A stretch of 64,000 nucleotides of DNA from an uncultured Owenweeksia sp. (GCA_937146805.1 CAKZRR010000021.1:62001-126000); one strand, 5' to 3'. Shown: positions 41,101-50,927, numbered from the stretch's first letter. Notes: generated by a model from the sequence alone, not told the origin. Numbers and translations: made by a program.

Positions 41101-44100
41101 ATGCAATCACAGTACTCTAAATTAAACAATATTATTGGCTGGGCCGTATTTGCCATAGCCGCCTTTACCTACGGTTCTACCGTAGAGCCCACGGCCAGTT
41201 TTTGGGATTGTGGGGAATACATTTCTACCGCGGTAAAGCTACAGGTAGGTCACCCTCCTGGTGCTCCTTTCTTTCAACTAGTGGGTAACTTTTTTGCGCA
41301 GTTTGCCTTTGGAGATGTTATGCAACAGGCTTTTATGGTAAACTTAGTATCTGCTTTTTCAAGTGCTTTTACCATTTTATTTTTGTTTTGGACCATTACT
41401 GCCTTAGGTAAAAAGTTTGCCGCCAAGTACGGTGAGCTAAACGAAGGACGTATTATTTCCATTTTTGCGGCTGGTGCTGTTGGTGCCCTAGCATACACTT
41501 TTAGTGATAGTTTTTGGTTTTCGGCTACAGAGGGTGAAGTATATGCCATGTCATCACTTTTTACAGCTATCGCCTTTTGGGCCATTTTAAAATGGGAAGT
41601 AGAAGTTGAAAAAAGCCCTAGAGCCAACCGTTGGTTAATTTTTATAGCCTACATGACTGGTCTTTCCATTGGAGTTCACATCTTGGTGTTTTTGACCATC
41701 CCTGCTATTGTAATGATCTATTTCTTTAAAAAAGATCAAGAAATCAATATGCGTAAATTTTTAATATACAACGGTATCTCGGTGGTAGTACTGGGTGTTG
41801 TTTTTGCTGGAATTATTCCTTTGGTACTAAAAAGTTTCGGTAAGCTCGAAATCTTATTCGTAAACAGCATTGGGCTTCCGTTTAACAGTGGTACCATTTT
41901 TACCTTATTGTTACTTATTGCCGCTATTGCTTTTGGTGTAATTACCACCCGCAAGCGCGAAAAACCACTTTGGAATACGCTTATCCTTTCGGTGATGTTT
42001 ATCCTACTAGGCTACTCCACCTTTGTTACACTGGCCGTGCGATCTAATGCTAACACGCCAATTGATGAAAACAACCCGGAAGATGCATTATCGCTTTTAG
42101 CGTACTACAACCGTGAGCAATATGGTGATTGGCCTGTAATGCATGGTCAATACTTTAATGCCCCTTTAGATAACCGCGAGCCTTTTACTGATGGTACACC
42201 TATCTATGCTAAAGACGAGGATAAGGGTGAATATATTATTACGGACGACCGTAAAGAGAGTGTTCGAAACTTTGCTGATAGCCACAAAGGGTTTTTCCCA
42301 CGTATGTGGAGTGATGATCCTACGCATGTAAAAAATTACATGAAAATTGCAGGCATTAAAAACAAGGATAAACGACCCACTTTTGGTCAAAACATGAAGT
42401 TCTTTTTTGATTATCAAATTGGACACATGTGGTGGCGTTACTTTATGTGGAACTTTGCTGGGAGACAAAATGACGACCAGCACCATTACGAGGTTACACA
42501 AGGAAACTGGATTAGTGGTATCGGGTTTATGGACGCCATGCGACTTGGTCCGCAGGATAACTTACCCTACCATTTAAAAAACAGCCCGGCACGTAACACC
42601 TATTTCTTTTTGCCTTTTATTTTAGGACTTATTGGTATCTACTTTCATTATAAAAACCATTGGAAAGATGCTTGGGCGGTTACGCTGTTTTTCCTCCTTA
42701 CGGGAATTGCCATTGTGCTTTACACCAATCACAAACCCTTTGAACCCCGCGAAAGAGATTATGCCTTTGTAGGCTCATTTTATGCCTTTGCCATATGGAT
42801 AGGCTTGGGAGTACAAGCTATTTACGAAATGCTAGCCAAGCGAATGCAAAACAAGGGAGCGGCCTATGCCACTGGTTTACTTTGCTTAGTACTGGTACCA
42901 GGTATTATGGCCCAGCAAAACTGGGATGACCACGATCGTAGCAATCGCTATACGGCTAGAGACATTGCTCGTGCTTATTTAGACTCGTGCGAGAAAAATG
43001 CTATTCTGTTTACCAACGGAGATAATGACACCTTCCCGCTGTGGTATATTCAAGAAATTGAAGGTTACCGTACGGATGTGCGCATTGTAAACCTAAGCTT
43101 ACTGAATACCGATTGGTACATTGACCAAATGAAGCATGCCGCTTATGAAGCCGATGCTGTGCCCTTTAGTTTTGAGCACAATCAATACCGCCAAGGAACA
43201 CGTGATGTAGTGTATTTAAGAGAAGACCCACGTGTAAAAGGCAGATGGAAAGCCGAAGACCTTATTGAGTGGATTAAGCGTGATGACAGAAAAACACGTT
43301 TTCAATACGGTAATAAAGAATTACAATTTTACCCTACCAAAAAGGTGCGTGTAAGTATTGATAAAAACGAAGTGCTTAAAAACAATGTGGTAAGCGCTAA
43401 GGATGCTGATAAGATTGTGCCTTATATAGATTGGAATTTGAATGCCCAGTTACTTTCTAAAAGAGACATTATGGTGGTTGATTTAATTGCCAATAACGAC
43501 TGGACACGCCCTATCTACTTTAGTGTAACGGTGGGTAATAATTCCAAGGCTTATTTTTGGTTGCAAGATTACTTTAGGCTAGAAGGTTTGGCTTACCGTT
43601 TTGTACCGGTACACAACCCAACTCCTAAAGGTACTGCCGACTTTGGAAAAGTGGACACGGATAAGATGTACGCCAACCTAATGGAGAATTTTGAGTACGG
43701 TAACATGGAGTTACCAGATGTGTATTTAGATGAAACCAACCGTAGATTATCGTACAACCTTCGTAATTCGTTTGGGCGTTTAGCCAATCAACTGGCTGAA
43801 GAAGGCGACAACGAAAGAGCGGTAAAAGCGCTGGATAGATCTCTTGAATTAATGCCCGAAGAAAAGTTTGCCTATAACTACTTTGTTTTCGGAATTATAG
43901 AAGGTTATTACAAAGCTAAAGCCCCTGAAAAAGGACGCGAGCTTATTGAAAAGTTTGCTAGCCGATTGGATGAAGAGTTGAAATACTACCAGCAGTTTAA
44001 GGGTAAGGATAAAGAAAAAATTACGCAAGAAATGCGCACTGCAGGTAGCTATTATCAAATGTTACTGCGTTTAGTACAGCAATATGATAAGGAACTAGGC

Positions 44101-44175
44101 GGCAACGGAAACGTGCAGCAAAGTGAATTTTACCAACGCTATTTAGATGCGCTACAACCACTTGGCTTAGCTTAA
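41101..44175 (+). CDS. DUF2723 multi-pass membrane protein (protein O-mannosyltransferase-like)
   Basis: YGSTVEPTASFWDCGEYISTAVKLQVGHPPGAPFFQ; many TM helices then a soluble C-terminal domain (NGDNDTFPLWYIQEIEGYRTDVRIVNLSLLNTDWYIDQ). Confidence 0.9.
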   Translation: MQSQYSKLNNIIGWAVFAIAAFTYGSTVEPTASFWDCGEYISTAVKLQVGHPPGAPFFQLVGNFFAQFAFGDVMQQAFMVNLVSAFSSAFTILFLFWTITALGKKFAAKYGELNEGRIISIFAAGAVGALAYTFSDSFWFSATEGEVYAMSSLFTAIAFWAILKWEVEVEKSPRANRWLIFIAYMTGLSIGVHILVFLTIPAIVMIYFFKKDQEINMRKFLIYNGISVVVLGVVFAGIIPLVLKSFGKLEILFVNSIGLPFNSGTIFTLLLLIAAIAFGVITTRKREKPLWNTLILSVMFILLGYSTFVTLAVRSNANTPIDENNPEDALSLLAYYNREQYGDWPVMHGQYFNAPLDNREPFTDGTPIYAKDEDKGEYIITDDRKESVRNFADSHKGFFPRMWSDDPTHVKNYMKIAGIKNKDKRPTFGQNMKFFFDYQIGHMWWRYFMWNFAGRQNDDQHHYEVTQGNWISGIGFMDAMRLGPQDNLPYHLKNSPARNTYFFLPFILGLIGIYFHYKNHWKDAWAVTLFFLLTGIAIVLYTNHKPFEPRERDYAFVGSFYAFAIWIGLGVQAIYEMLAKRMQNKGAAYATGLLCLVLVPGIMAQQNWDDHDRSNRYTARDIARAYLDSCEKNAILFTNGDNDTFPLWYIQEIEGYRTDVRIVNLSLLNTDWYIDQMKHAAYEADAVPFSFEHNQYRQGTRDVVYLREDPRVKGRWKAEDLIEWIKRDDRKTRFQYGNKELQFYPTKKVRVSIDKNEVLKNNVVSAKDADKIVPYIDWNLNAQLLSKRDIMVVDLIANNDWTRPIYFSVTVGNNSKAYFWLQDYFRLEGLAYRFVPVHNPTPKGTADFGKVDTDKMYANLMENFEYGNMELPDVYLDETNRRLSYNLRNSFGRLANQLAEEGDNERAVKALDRSLELMPEEKFAYNYFVFGIIEGYYKAKAPEKGRELIEKFASRLDEELKYYQQFKGKDKEKITQEMRTAGSYYQMLLRLVQQYDKELGGNGNVQQSEFYQRYLDALQPLGLA

Positions 44176-44197
44176 TTTACATCTTATTAATAACGAT

Positions 44198-44240
44198 AAC
44201 GGGCAACCAACTTTAACGAGTTTGTTGCCCGTTGCTTTTT
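44198..44240 (+). terminator. Rho-independent terminator
   Basis: aacgggcaac-loop-gttgcccgtt followed by gcttttt. Confidence 0.75.
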
Positions 44241-44270
44241 ACGGCAAAGTCAAAACGCTACCTTTACCTT

Positions 44271-44882
44271 ATGTTACATTTTGTGCGATCTACTTGGTGG
44301 ATGAAAGCCTTTTTTCCGAGCCTTACTTGGGAGAAACCCAACAGCGAAAAGGCCATTTACCTAACTTTTGATGACGGGCCTCACCCCGAGATTACCCCTT
44401 GGGTAATGAACCAATTGGAGGAAGTAAACGCCCAAGCCAGTTTTTTTGTGATTGGCGAAAACGTAGAACGATACCCAGACACGTTTCAAAAGTTGGTACA
44501 ATCAAAACACAGCGTGGGCAACCACAGCTATAAACATTTAAGCGGTTGGCAAAACAGTAAACAAGCCTATTTAGAGGACGTAAACCGTTGTGGCAACTTG
44601 TACCCCTTCAAACTTTTTAGACCTCCTTACGGAAAGATAAGGTGGAGCCAAGCCAAAGCTTTAAACAAGCGCTACGAAATAATAATGTGGGATAGAATTA
44701 CCTATGACTTTGATGAAACCATAAGCCCAGAGCAATGCTTTAAAAATGCGGTGGAGGATATTAGTTCAGGTTCCATTATTGTTTTCCACGACAGTGAAAA
44801 AGCCGAGAAAAACTTACGAGCTACTTTACCCCCAGTTTTACAACATTTAAAAAAACAGGGGTTTGAGTTAAAGGCATTGTAA
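44271..44882 (+). CDS. Polysaccharide deacetylase family protein
   Basis: IYLTFDDGPHPEITPWV, VGNHSYKHLSG, LFRPPYG; start moved to the ATG at 44271 because the track start at 44232 lies in the terminator. Confidence 0.9.
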   Translation: MLHFVRSTWWMKAFFPSLTWEKPNSEKAIYLTFDDGPHPEITPWVMNQLEEVNAQASFFVIGENVERYPDTFQKLVQSKHSVGNHSYKHLSGWQNSKQAYLEDVNRCGNLYPFKLFRPPYGKIRWSQAKALNKRYEIIMWDRITYDFDETISPEQCFKNAVEDISSGSIIVFHDSEKAEKNLRATLPPVLQHLKKQGFELKAL

Positions 44883-44973
44883 AAACTGGTGTTTTTTACC
44901 CGCTACACCTCATGCACAAGCCCTTTATATTTCATACGGAAAACACACAGTTGTCTAATCGGACTACTTTTCG

Positions 44974-44981
44974 TAAATTTG
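44974..44981 (+). promoter_or_regulatory. Putative -7 element TAAATTTG of the toxin-antitoxin operon (TTG at 44951-44953)
   Basis: TTG-N20-TAAATTTG, 4 nt before the ATG at 44986. Confidence 0.5.
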
Positions 44982-44985
44982 GAAC

Positions 44986-45257
44986 ATGATAAAAAGACGT
45001 GAGCTCTTTTTCTTTAAGGAGTATTTCAAGAAGTTTTATGACGGCCAAACAGATAAAGTGAAAAAGAAAATTCTTCAGGTCTGTATGAAATAAGAGTTCA
45101 GGTCGGTAGCAATATCTTTAGAATTTTCTGCTTTTTTGACCTTGATAATTTGGTAGTAATTGGAAATGGCTTCCAAAAGAAAACGCAAAAGACTCCAAAG
45201 CAGCAAATTGAGAAAGCAGAGCACATAAAAAACGAATATTATGAAAGCAAAGAATAA
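44986..45257 (+). pseudogene. HigB-like (Gp49/DUF891-type) toxin pseudogene with internal out-of-frame deletion
   Basis: Frame 1 44986-45093: MIKRRELFFFKEYFKKFYDGQTDKVKKKILQVCMK*; frame 3 45078-45257: GLYEIRVQVGSNIFRIFCFFDLDNLVVIGNGFQKKTQKTPKQQIEKAEHIKNEYYESKE*; the family's mid-section is missing. Confidence 0.85.
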
Positions 45258-45549
45258 GAACTTAACAAGCCTAGATGACTTCATTGATAAAAATGTAGGC
45301 ACATTGGGTACTCCTCAAAGAGAGCAATTTGAGAATCAATATGACACCTTTAAACTTGGGGTGCTAATACAGCAAGCCAGAGAACAGAAAGGGCTGACTC
45401 AAGAGCAACTAGCCCAACTTGCTGGAACCAACAAATCCTATATTTCTAAATTGGAAAGAAATTTAAAAGACATCCGCTTTTCTACTCTTCAAAGGATTAT
45501 TAACGATGGCCTTGGCGGGCACCTAAATATTTCAATAAACATAGACTGA
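45241..45549 (+). CDS. HigA-like XRE-family antitoxin
   Basis: HTH LGVLIQQAREQKGLTQEQLAQLAGTNKSYISKLERNLKDIRFSTLQRII; overlaps the toxin remnant by 17 nt. Confidence 0.9.
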   Translation: MKAKNKNLTSLDDFIDKNVGTLGTPQREQFENQYDTFKLGVLIQQAREQKGLTQEQLAQLAGTNKSYISKLERNLKDIRFSTLQRIINDGLGGHLNISINID

Positions 45550-45598
45550 AAAATAAAGTCAAAACTGGCACAGGACACTTTTAAAGCAGCATTGTATT

Positions 45599-45667
45599 CT
45601 AAAATAGATGTCCCATACTGTAATCGCGTTGACTACGCTTTTTCTTTGGCCTTTCTACCTTTTCCAT
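45599..45667 (-). mobile_element. Probable IS3-family orfA N-terminal remnant
   Basis: Minus-strand MEKVERPKKKRSQRDYSMGHLF*; KKRSQRDYS resembles the N-terminus of Bacteroidota IS3 orfA proteins as I recall them, then diverges. Confidence 0.4.
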
Positions 45668-45716
45668 AATAAGTCGGTTTTATGTCAACCTATTTTAGGA
45701 CGGGACAAGATTCAAC

Positions 45717-45748
45717 AAAAAAGCCCGAACCTAGGTTCGGGCTTTTTT
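45717..45748. terminator. Bidirectional terminator (perfect palindrome)
   Basis: aaaaaagcccgaacctaggttcgggctttttt. Confidence 0.9.
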
Positions 45749-45768
45749 ACATGTTAAACGCTAAACAA

Positions 45769-46698
45769 TTATTGGCGTACCAACTTCTTGGTGGCCACCA
45801 CTTCATTATCTGAAGTAAACTGCACCGTATAAGCGCCTTTCACCAAATTCTCAGTATTTACTTTAATCTGATTTTCTTGAACTTCTACGCTGTAGCTGTA
45901 TCGCGAAACTGCTTTTCCTGTAAGGTCAAAAATTTGTACATCCATGTTGGCATAATGAGTTTCAAAAACTGCTGTAAGCTCAGTTGTAACTGGATTAGGA
46001 TAAATTCTAAAATCTACATTATTGTACTCGGCTCGGCTAAAAGTAGCACTGATATCAAAATAAGCACGATTGGTAAACATCATCTTATCATCTGTATACA
46101 CATTTACATCCCACATCCCTTCTGTGGTTCCCGCAGGTATCGTAATATCTGCCGTAAAGGTATTTCCATTTACTACCGAAATATTAGTAATGTCCGTAAT
46201 TACCTCTCCATTTAAGCTCAACCATACTCTTTCAATAATCTGCTGTGCCGAGCGCTTAAAGCTGGCACCCGATACGGAAAAAGTAGCGTTAAAAGTTTTG
46301 GCTGGCTGACTGCCATTTGGTGAAACATAGGCAGCAGGGCGATTAGGTACCCTTACTTCAAACGCCATAGGTTTGGTAAGTGTGCTAGATCCTGATTGCA
46401 CCCATAAATCGTAAAAACCAAGCGTAGCGCTTCCGGGTACAACAAAATTCGCGGCCAACGAAGTGTTACTAACCACATTCAGCATTGAGCTCCCTTGCCC
46501 CAAGTACATAACGGATGAACCTTGCTGCAAATAGGTAAGCACTGAACCTTGTGTAAACGTAGTGTTCTGACCCGAAATGATAATGGGTAAGGTTTGTCCT
46601 TGGTTTCCAGCAGCTGGACTTATACTAGAAATGGACTGTGCAAAAAGCCCAGTGGAAAGCATTAACCCAAAGGCACTTACTAGTAGTTTTTTTGTCAT
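45769..46698 (-). CDS. Secreted TIG/IPT-like protein with T9SS type A sorting domain
   Basis: ISSISPAAGNQGQTLPIIISGQNTTF; C-terminal FRIYPNPVTTELTAVF...VKGAYTVQFTSDNEVVATKKLVRQ. Confidence 0.85.
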   Translation of the reverse strand: MTKKLLVSAFGLMLSTGLFAQSISSISPAAGNQGQTLPIIISGQNTTFTQGSVLTYLQQGSSVMYLGQGSSMLNVVSNTSLAANFVVPGSATLGFYDLWVQSGSSTLTKPMAFEVRVPNRPAAYVSPNGSQPAKTFNATFSVSGASFKRSAQQIIERVWLSLNGEVITDITNISVVNGNTFTADITIPAGTTEGMWDVNVYTDDKMMFTNRAYFDISATFSRAEYNNVDFRIYPNPVTTELTAVFETHYANMDVQIFDLTGKAVSRYSYSVEVQENQIKVNTENLVKGAYTVQFTSDNEVVATKKLVRQ

Positions 46699-46787
46699 GA
46701 TCTCGTTTTTTTAATTTTTATGTTTGTGGTCTAAATACTAGACGGTTTTTTTTACAAAATGGTTGGCAGGCCCTCAAAATTAATTTT

Positions 46788-48800
46788 TTAAAGTTTAACA
46801 TAGGCCATTTCCCGAATCATTTCCACCAAGGTAACATCTTGTTTTAAGGACTCAAAATGTAGGTTTTCAAGTTGTTGCTCCGTTAAAAATTCCAAATAAT
46901 TTCTAAGCTGCTCATCGTTTTCATTTAGTAGTATTTCATATTTTTTAGCCTTAAGAATGGCTAAACGATAAGATTGAATACCAGAATGGTTAGGGCTATC
47001 AACTCTAAACACCACTTCATATTTGCGGAGTACAGCATAAGCCTCCTCAATTTGATTTAGGTTAAAGTAGGCTGCCATCAAGTTAAGCGCCCCGTCCAAA
47101 TATTTAGGAGATACCCGCAACGCTTTTTTATAAAACACAAGAGCACTATCCGCTTCCCCTTGAAGGAAGTAAATGTTGGCCATATTGTTGATTACGTGAA
47201 TATTGTTGGGATGTAAGTTATAAGCATTGGTAAACTCCGATTGAGATTTAGGATACTTTTCCAGATTGAGATAAGCCAAACCACTGTAAAAACTCAAAGG
47301 GACAGATACCGCGTCCATTTTATAAAACCTGTTGCCTTCCACTTTGCTGTATTGCCCAAGCAAACCCTTCCAGTCTCCAATGGCACGGGCTTCGTTTATC
47401 TTTCTAACCACCTTCTCTCCTTGCCACCAATTAGCACCAACCCAAATTACCATCCCGCCAAGGACAAGCCCTAAAACAATAGAAATTTTTGAAAAATACC
47501 TGTTGGACGAAACAGCCGGACCGTTGAGAGAAATAAGCAAACCAAATAGGGTGTACAAAACCACTTGATGAAAAATTCTTTCGCGCGGAAAACTAAAAAA
47601 AGCAACAAGTAAATAGGCCAAAACTCCAGAGAGCAACAATCGAATCATCACTCTTTGCTTTTGATCCAAACGGTGATTCGAAACTGCTTTGAGGCCATAA
47701 AACAGGATCAGTATAAAACAACTTAAATAAGCCGCTAATCCCAAAATGCCCGTTTCGGATAAAACCCATAAGTAGTCATTATGAGGTCTTTGAAACTGCA
47801 CCATTCCTTGGCGTGCCCGCCAAATATCAGAACCATAGGCCGGAAACATAATTTTCCAATTGCCCGCTCCAACTCCTCCTAAGTCCTCGTTCCAAATCAT
47901 TCGTAATGTCCCTTTCCAAAGCATTACACGTTCGTCTATGGTAAAGTTTTCTTTATTTTCAGCGTCCAATCCTAGTTCGGAGGTTAGTTCCTGCCCTTTT
48001 CCTTCAAACCTTTCGTTTGCAAAGTAAACCCAGCTAAAAGCCGAGACACCCATCACCAGCAGAGCAACAAACAAACTTCGCCAAACCCGTGGGCTAAAAT
48101 ATTGTATCAGCTTCTCTACTAAAATCCAAATGGGATAACTCAAGATAAAAGCAAAATAGGCCAACCATACGGTGCGAGACTCTAAAACAAAAATCAAAAA
48201 ACTGGCTTGAACAAAAACCACCAGGCTCATCCATCGCCAAATACCTTTTTTACGCCATGCACTAAAAATCACAAACGGCAACGTAAGTACCAATGCCGAT
48301 GCAAAAAGATTACGGTGCCCCAGTGTGGAAATTATCTCATATAACCTGGTTTCATCCATTAAAGCATTAATGGTTAAAAGTTGGTACAACCCGTAACTGC
48401 CAATAATGGCATTTACAAGAACCATAGCTTTGGAAATAACAGCAATCGAGTTATCTGCTTGACTAAGCCGCACCACCACAATCATAAATATAAAAAGGCC
48501 AGCATCTCGCAATAAAACCACCCAACCCTCGCTTGGAGTATTAGCATTAAAAAGGCTCAAAGCCTCTAACGCTATAAAAACCAAAAACGGCCACGTATAT
48601 TTAAAAAGAGAAAGACTTTTTGATTTAAACATCAACTGCCCACCTGCCAATAAAACCAACCAAACGCCCAAATAGGTATATCTTGGAGCTAGTACAGGGT
48701 CTAAAGTAGTGGTAGATAAAACCAGCGGCAAGACCACCAAACCTAATATCAATACGTATTGCGGTATTGCAGTCAATCGTTGTTTGGTGAGTTGAAGCAT
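46788..48800 (-). CDS. O-antigen ligase family (Wzy_C) membrane protein with C-terminal TPRs
   Basis: Multi-TM; VGAGNWKIMFPAYG...RPHNDYLWVLSETGILGLAAYL; TPR (YPKSQSEFTNAYNLHPNNIHVINNMANIYFLQG); start uncertain, placed at MLQLTKQ. Confidence 0.85.
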   Translation of the reverse strand: MLQLTKQRLTAIPQYVLILGLVVLPLVLSTTTLDPVLAPRYTYLGVWLVLLAGGQLMFKSKSLSLFKYTWPFLVFIALEALSLFNANTPSEGWVVLLRDAGLFIFMIVVVRLSQADNSIAVISKAMVLVNAIIGSYGLYQLLTINALMDETRLYEIISTLGHRNLFASALVLTLPFVIFSAWRKKGIWRWMSLVVFVQASFLIFVLESRTVWLAYFAFILSYPIWILVEKLIQYFSPRVWRSLFVALLVMGVSAFSWVYFANERFEGKGQELTSELGLDAENKENFTIDERVMLWKGTLRMIWNEDLGGVGAGNWKIMFPAYGSDIWRARQGMVQFQRPHNDYLWVLSETGILGLAAYLSCFILILFYGLKAVSNHRLDQKQRVMIRLLLSGVLAYLLVAFFSFPRERIFHQVVLYTLFGLLISLNGPAVSSNRYFSKISIVLGLVLGGMVIWVGANWWQGEKVVRKINEARAIGDWKGLLGQYSKVEGNRFYKMDAVSVPLSFYSGLAYLNLEKYPKSQSEFTNAYNLHPNNIHVINNMANIYFLQGEADSALVFYKKALRVSPKYLDGALNLMAAYFNLNQIEEAYAVLRKYEVVFRVDSPNHSGIQSYRLAILKAKKYEILLNENDEQLRNYLEFLTEQQLENLHFESLKQDVTLVEMIREMAYVKL

Positions 48801-49021
48801 TTCTACAAATATGAAGTATTTTAGGAAACTTGCTAAGTGTAAAAATGCAAGCAGCCTTAAGAGATTTTTATACCGACCTCCATTAACTAAAAACAAAACA
48901 TCTTTTTTGGCACTTCTGCCTCTTCCAGCATTCTGATTCTTTATCCCTACATTTACAATTGCCATTTAAAATATGCACAGTTGTTACCTAAACCTAGTAT
49001 TATACAAACCAAACTATTGTT

Positions 49022-49717
49022 ATGAAACATTTACTAATCCTCCTTACCCTACTTATACCGCTCTTTGGAAAAGCTCAAAACCATACTTCTTCAAATAAAA
49101 GTAAGTTTTCGGTTGGAGCTAATTTTTCACCCAACTATAGTAATTACCACATGAGTGAGCCTGATTCTAAAGATTTTAACGGTATTGATTGGAACGCTGC
49201 CTTTGGCTTTAACACGGGCATGAGCGCCCGGTTTACCTTACTAAAAAAATGGGAAATTGAAATTGGAATTCAATACTCAAGGCAAGCTTGGGGCTTTAAA
49301 AATTTAGACATCGTAACGGAAACTATAGAAACTATTGGAACAGGTAACGTTCAATATCGTTTTAACTACATAGAAGCACCCTTGCGGGTTAATTATCACT
49401 TTATTGATAAAAAAATATTTTGTTATGTAACAGCAGGAGCCTCCTTTAACCAGTTTTTAGATGCTAAAACTAAAGTCTGGAATAATTACTACAGCGGGGA
49501 AGAAGAGGTTGTAAAAGAAGACCTTGAAACTATAGGTTATAACAAATCGGTTGTTGCGTTACTTGGTGGGTTTGGTGTTGGTTACCATTTTAACAATAAG
49601 TTGAGCCTACGATTTGAACCGCTATTTAGATACTCACTAACCCCATTACTTGATGGACCTATTGAGCGACACAACTACTCAATCGGTGGCCAGTTTGGGT
49701 TAAATTTTCAGGTTTAA
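49022..49717 (+). CDS. Outer membrane beta-barrel protein (PorT-like)
   Basis: Signal peptide; SVGANFSPNYSNY...YIEAPLRVNYHF...LGGFGVGYHFNNKLSLRFEPLFRYSLTPL. Confidence 0.8.
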   Translation: MKHLLILLTLLIPLFGKAQNHTSSNKSKFSVGANFSPNYSNYHMSEPDSKDFNGIDWNAAFGFNTGMSARFTLLKKWEIEIGIQYSRQAWGFKNLDIVTETIETIGTGNVQYRFNYIEAPLRVNYHFIDKKIFCYVTAGASFNQFLDAKTKVWNNYYSGEEEVVKEDLETIGYNKSVVALLGGFGVGYHFNNKLSLRFEPLFRYSLTPLLDGPIERHNYSIGGQFGLNFQV

Positions 49718-49767
49718 TACTTTGATATAGTGATCAACAATAGGCCTATTCAAAACTTGACAGCTTT

Positions 49768-50388
49768 ATGAAATACATTAAAATAGTATTCATCCTTATT
49801 ATAATTTCAGCTTGCGGAAAAAAAATTATCGATTTTGATATCAACGTTAAGCTAGAAGATTATTATACCCAACAACCTCTTGAGGGGCATGTGGTTGTTT
49901 TTGGATACTGCAATGGCGCTGGACTTGTTAGTGGTAGACCTCCATGTGATTCGATAGATTTTAAAACCACCAATAAAAAAGGAATGGCTAGGTATACCGG
50001 AACTTATCCGTTTAAATATGGCAGGGGTCATGAATTTTTTACGCTTAAAAAAAATGGATACCCAAGAACCACAAATCGAAGACCTGAATCCAGTAATTCT
50101 ACAAACATTATGCGCATAAAGCCAATAATGGCAACCGAATTGCATTTAACTTCTGTTATTCCAATCGATTCGGTAGCACTTATTGTCTACGTAGCAGGAT
50201 ATAGAATGGATACGGCAGTTTTTTCAAGTTTCCAGGATTCGCTAACCATTAACATCCCGAATATTCCCGATGAGATGAATGGATTAATCATTGAGCGTTA
50301 TCAAAGTAATACCTACATAGGTAGTATCAACTTTGATTACACACCAACCTATACTGGAAACAATATTTTACATTTTGAAATCTATTAA
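49768..50388 (+). CDS. Hypothetical lipoprotein
   Basis: Lipobox ILIIISACGKK. Confidence 0.65.
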   Translation: MKYIKIVFILIIISACGKKIIDFDINVKLEDYYTQQPLEGHVVVFGYCNGAGLVSGRPPCDSIDFKTTNKKGMARYTGTYPFKYGRGHEFFTLKKNGYPRTTNRRPESSNSTNIMRIKPIMATELHLTSVIPIDSVALIVYVAGYRMDTAVFSSFQDSLTINIPNIPDEMNGLIIERYQSNTYIGSINFDYTPTYTGNNILHFEIY

Positions 50389-50471
50389 AAGAACAACTAA
50401 AACCCAAACGTACAAAAGGGAATATCACCATAGTACCGCTAAATGCATAGTGGTAAGCTAAAACCTGCTTT

Positions 50472-50927
50472 TTGAAAAATTATATACTCGCATTCATATT
50501 ACTCCTTTTAAATCAGAGCCTAAAGGCTCAGCATTTTGGAGTAGAAGTAAATATCTACCAAGACAGTGCCTACTTAAACATTAGTAATTTCAAAATAGTG
50601 GATATTAAAGAGTTTAAGAGAGATAAAAAATACAAAGGAATTTCAAGAAATTGGACTCATTTGATAGAGTTTGAATTTCAATCCAAAACCTATCAAATCC
50701 CTATAGACCAAAATGTTCATACTATTACCGTCATTGACAACAAGCAGTCAGAGGGTTTTTGTAATCGATTGACTTATTGGACTTCGTTTGATTCAGTTAG
50801 AGTAAGTGAACATGGAAATGGCTGCACTCACATGAATGACGTTATTATAAATGACCAGAAAAAGCCTAGCCCCAGCATTGTTTTTCACGGAATACGTGTT
50901 ATTCCATTTAACTATAAGGACAAGTGA
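50472..50927 (+). CDS. Hypothetical secreted protein
   Basis: Signal peptide MKNYILAFILLLLNQSLKAQ; TTG start. Confidence 0.55.
   Translation: MKNYILAFILLLLNQSLKAQHFGVEVNIYQDSAYLNISNFKIVDIKEFKRDKKYKGISRNWTHLIEFEFQSKTYQIPIDQNVHTITVIDNKQSEGFCNRLTYWTSFDSVRVSEHGNGCTHMNDVIINDQKKPSPSIVFHGIRVIPFNYKDK

Noticed and set aside
41274-41627. 117-aa minus-strand ORF within the DUF2723 gene
   Set aside because: Shadow ORF opposite conserved DUF2723 motifs.
45075-45302. 75-aa minus-strand ORF
   Set aside because: Antisense to the toxin remnant and antitoxin; sense strand has recognisable protein similarity.
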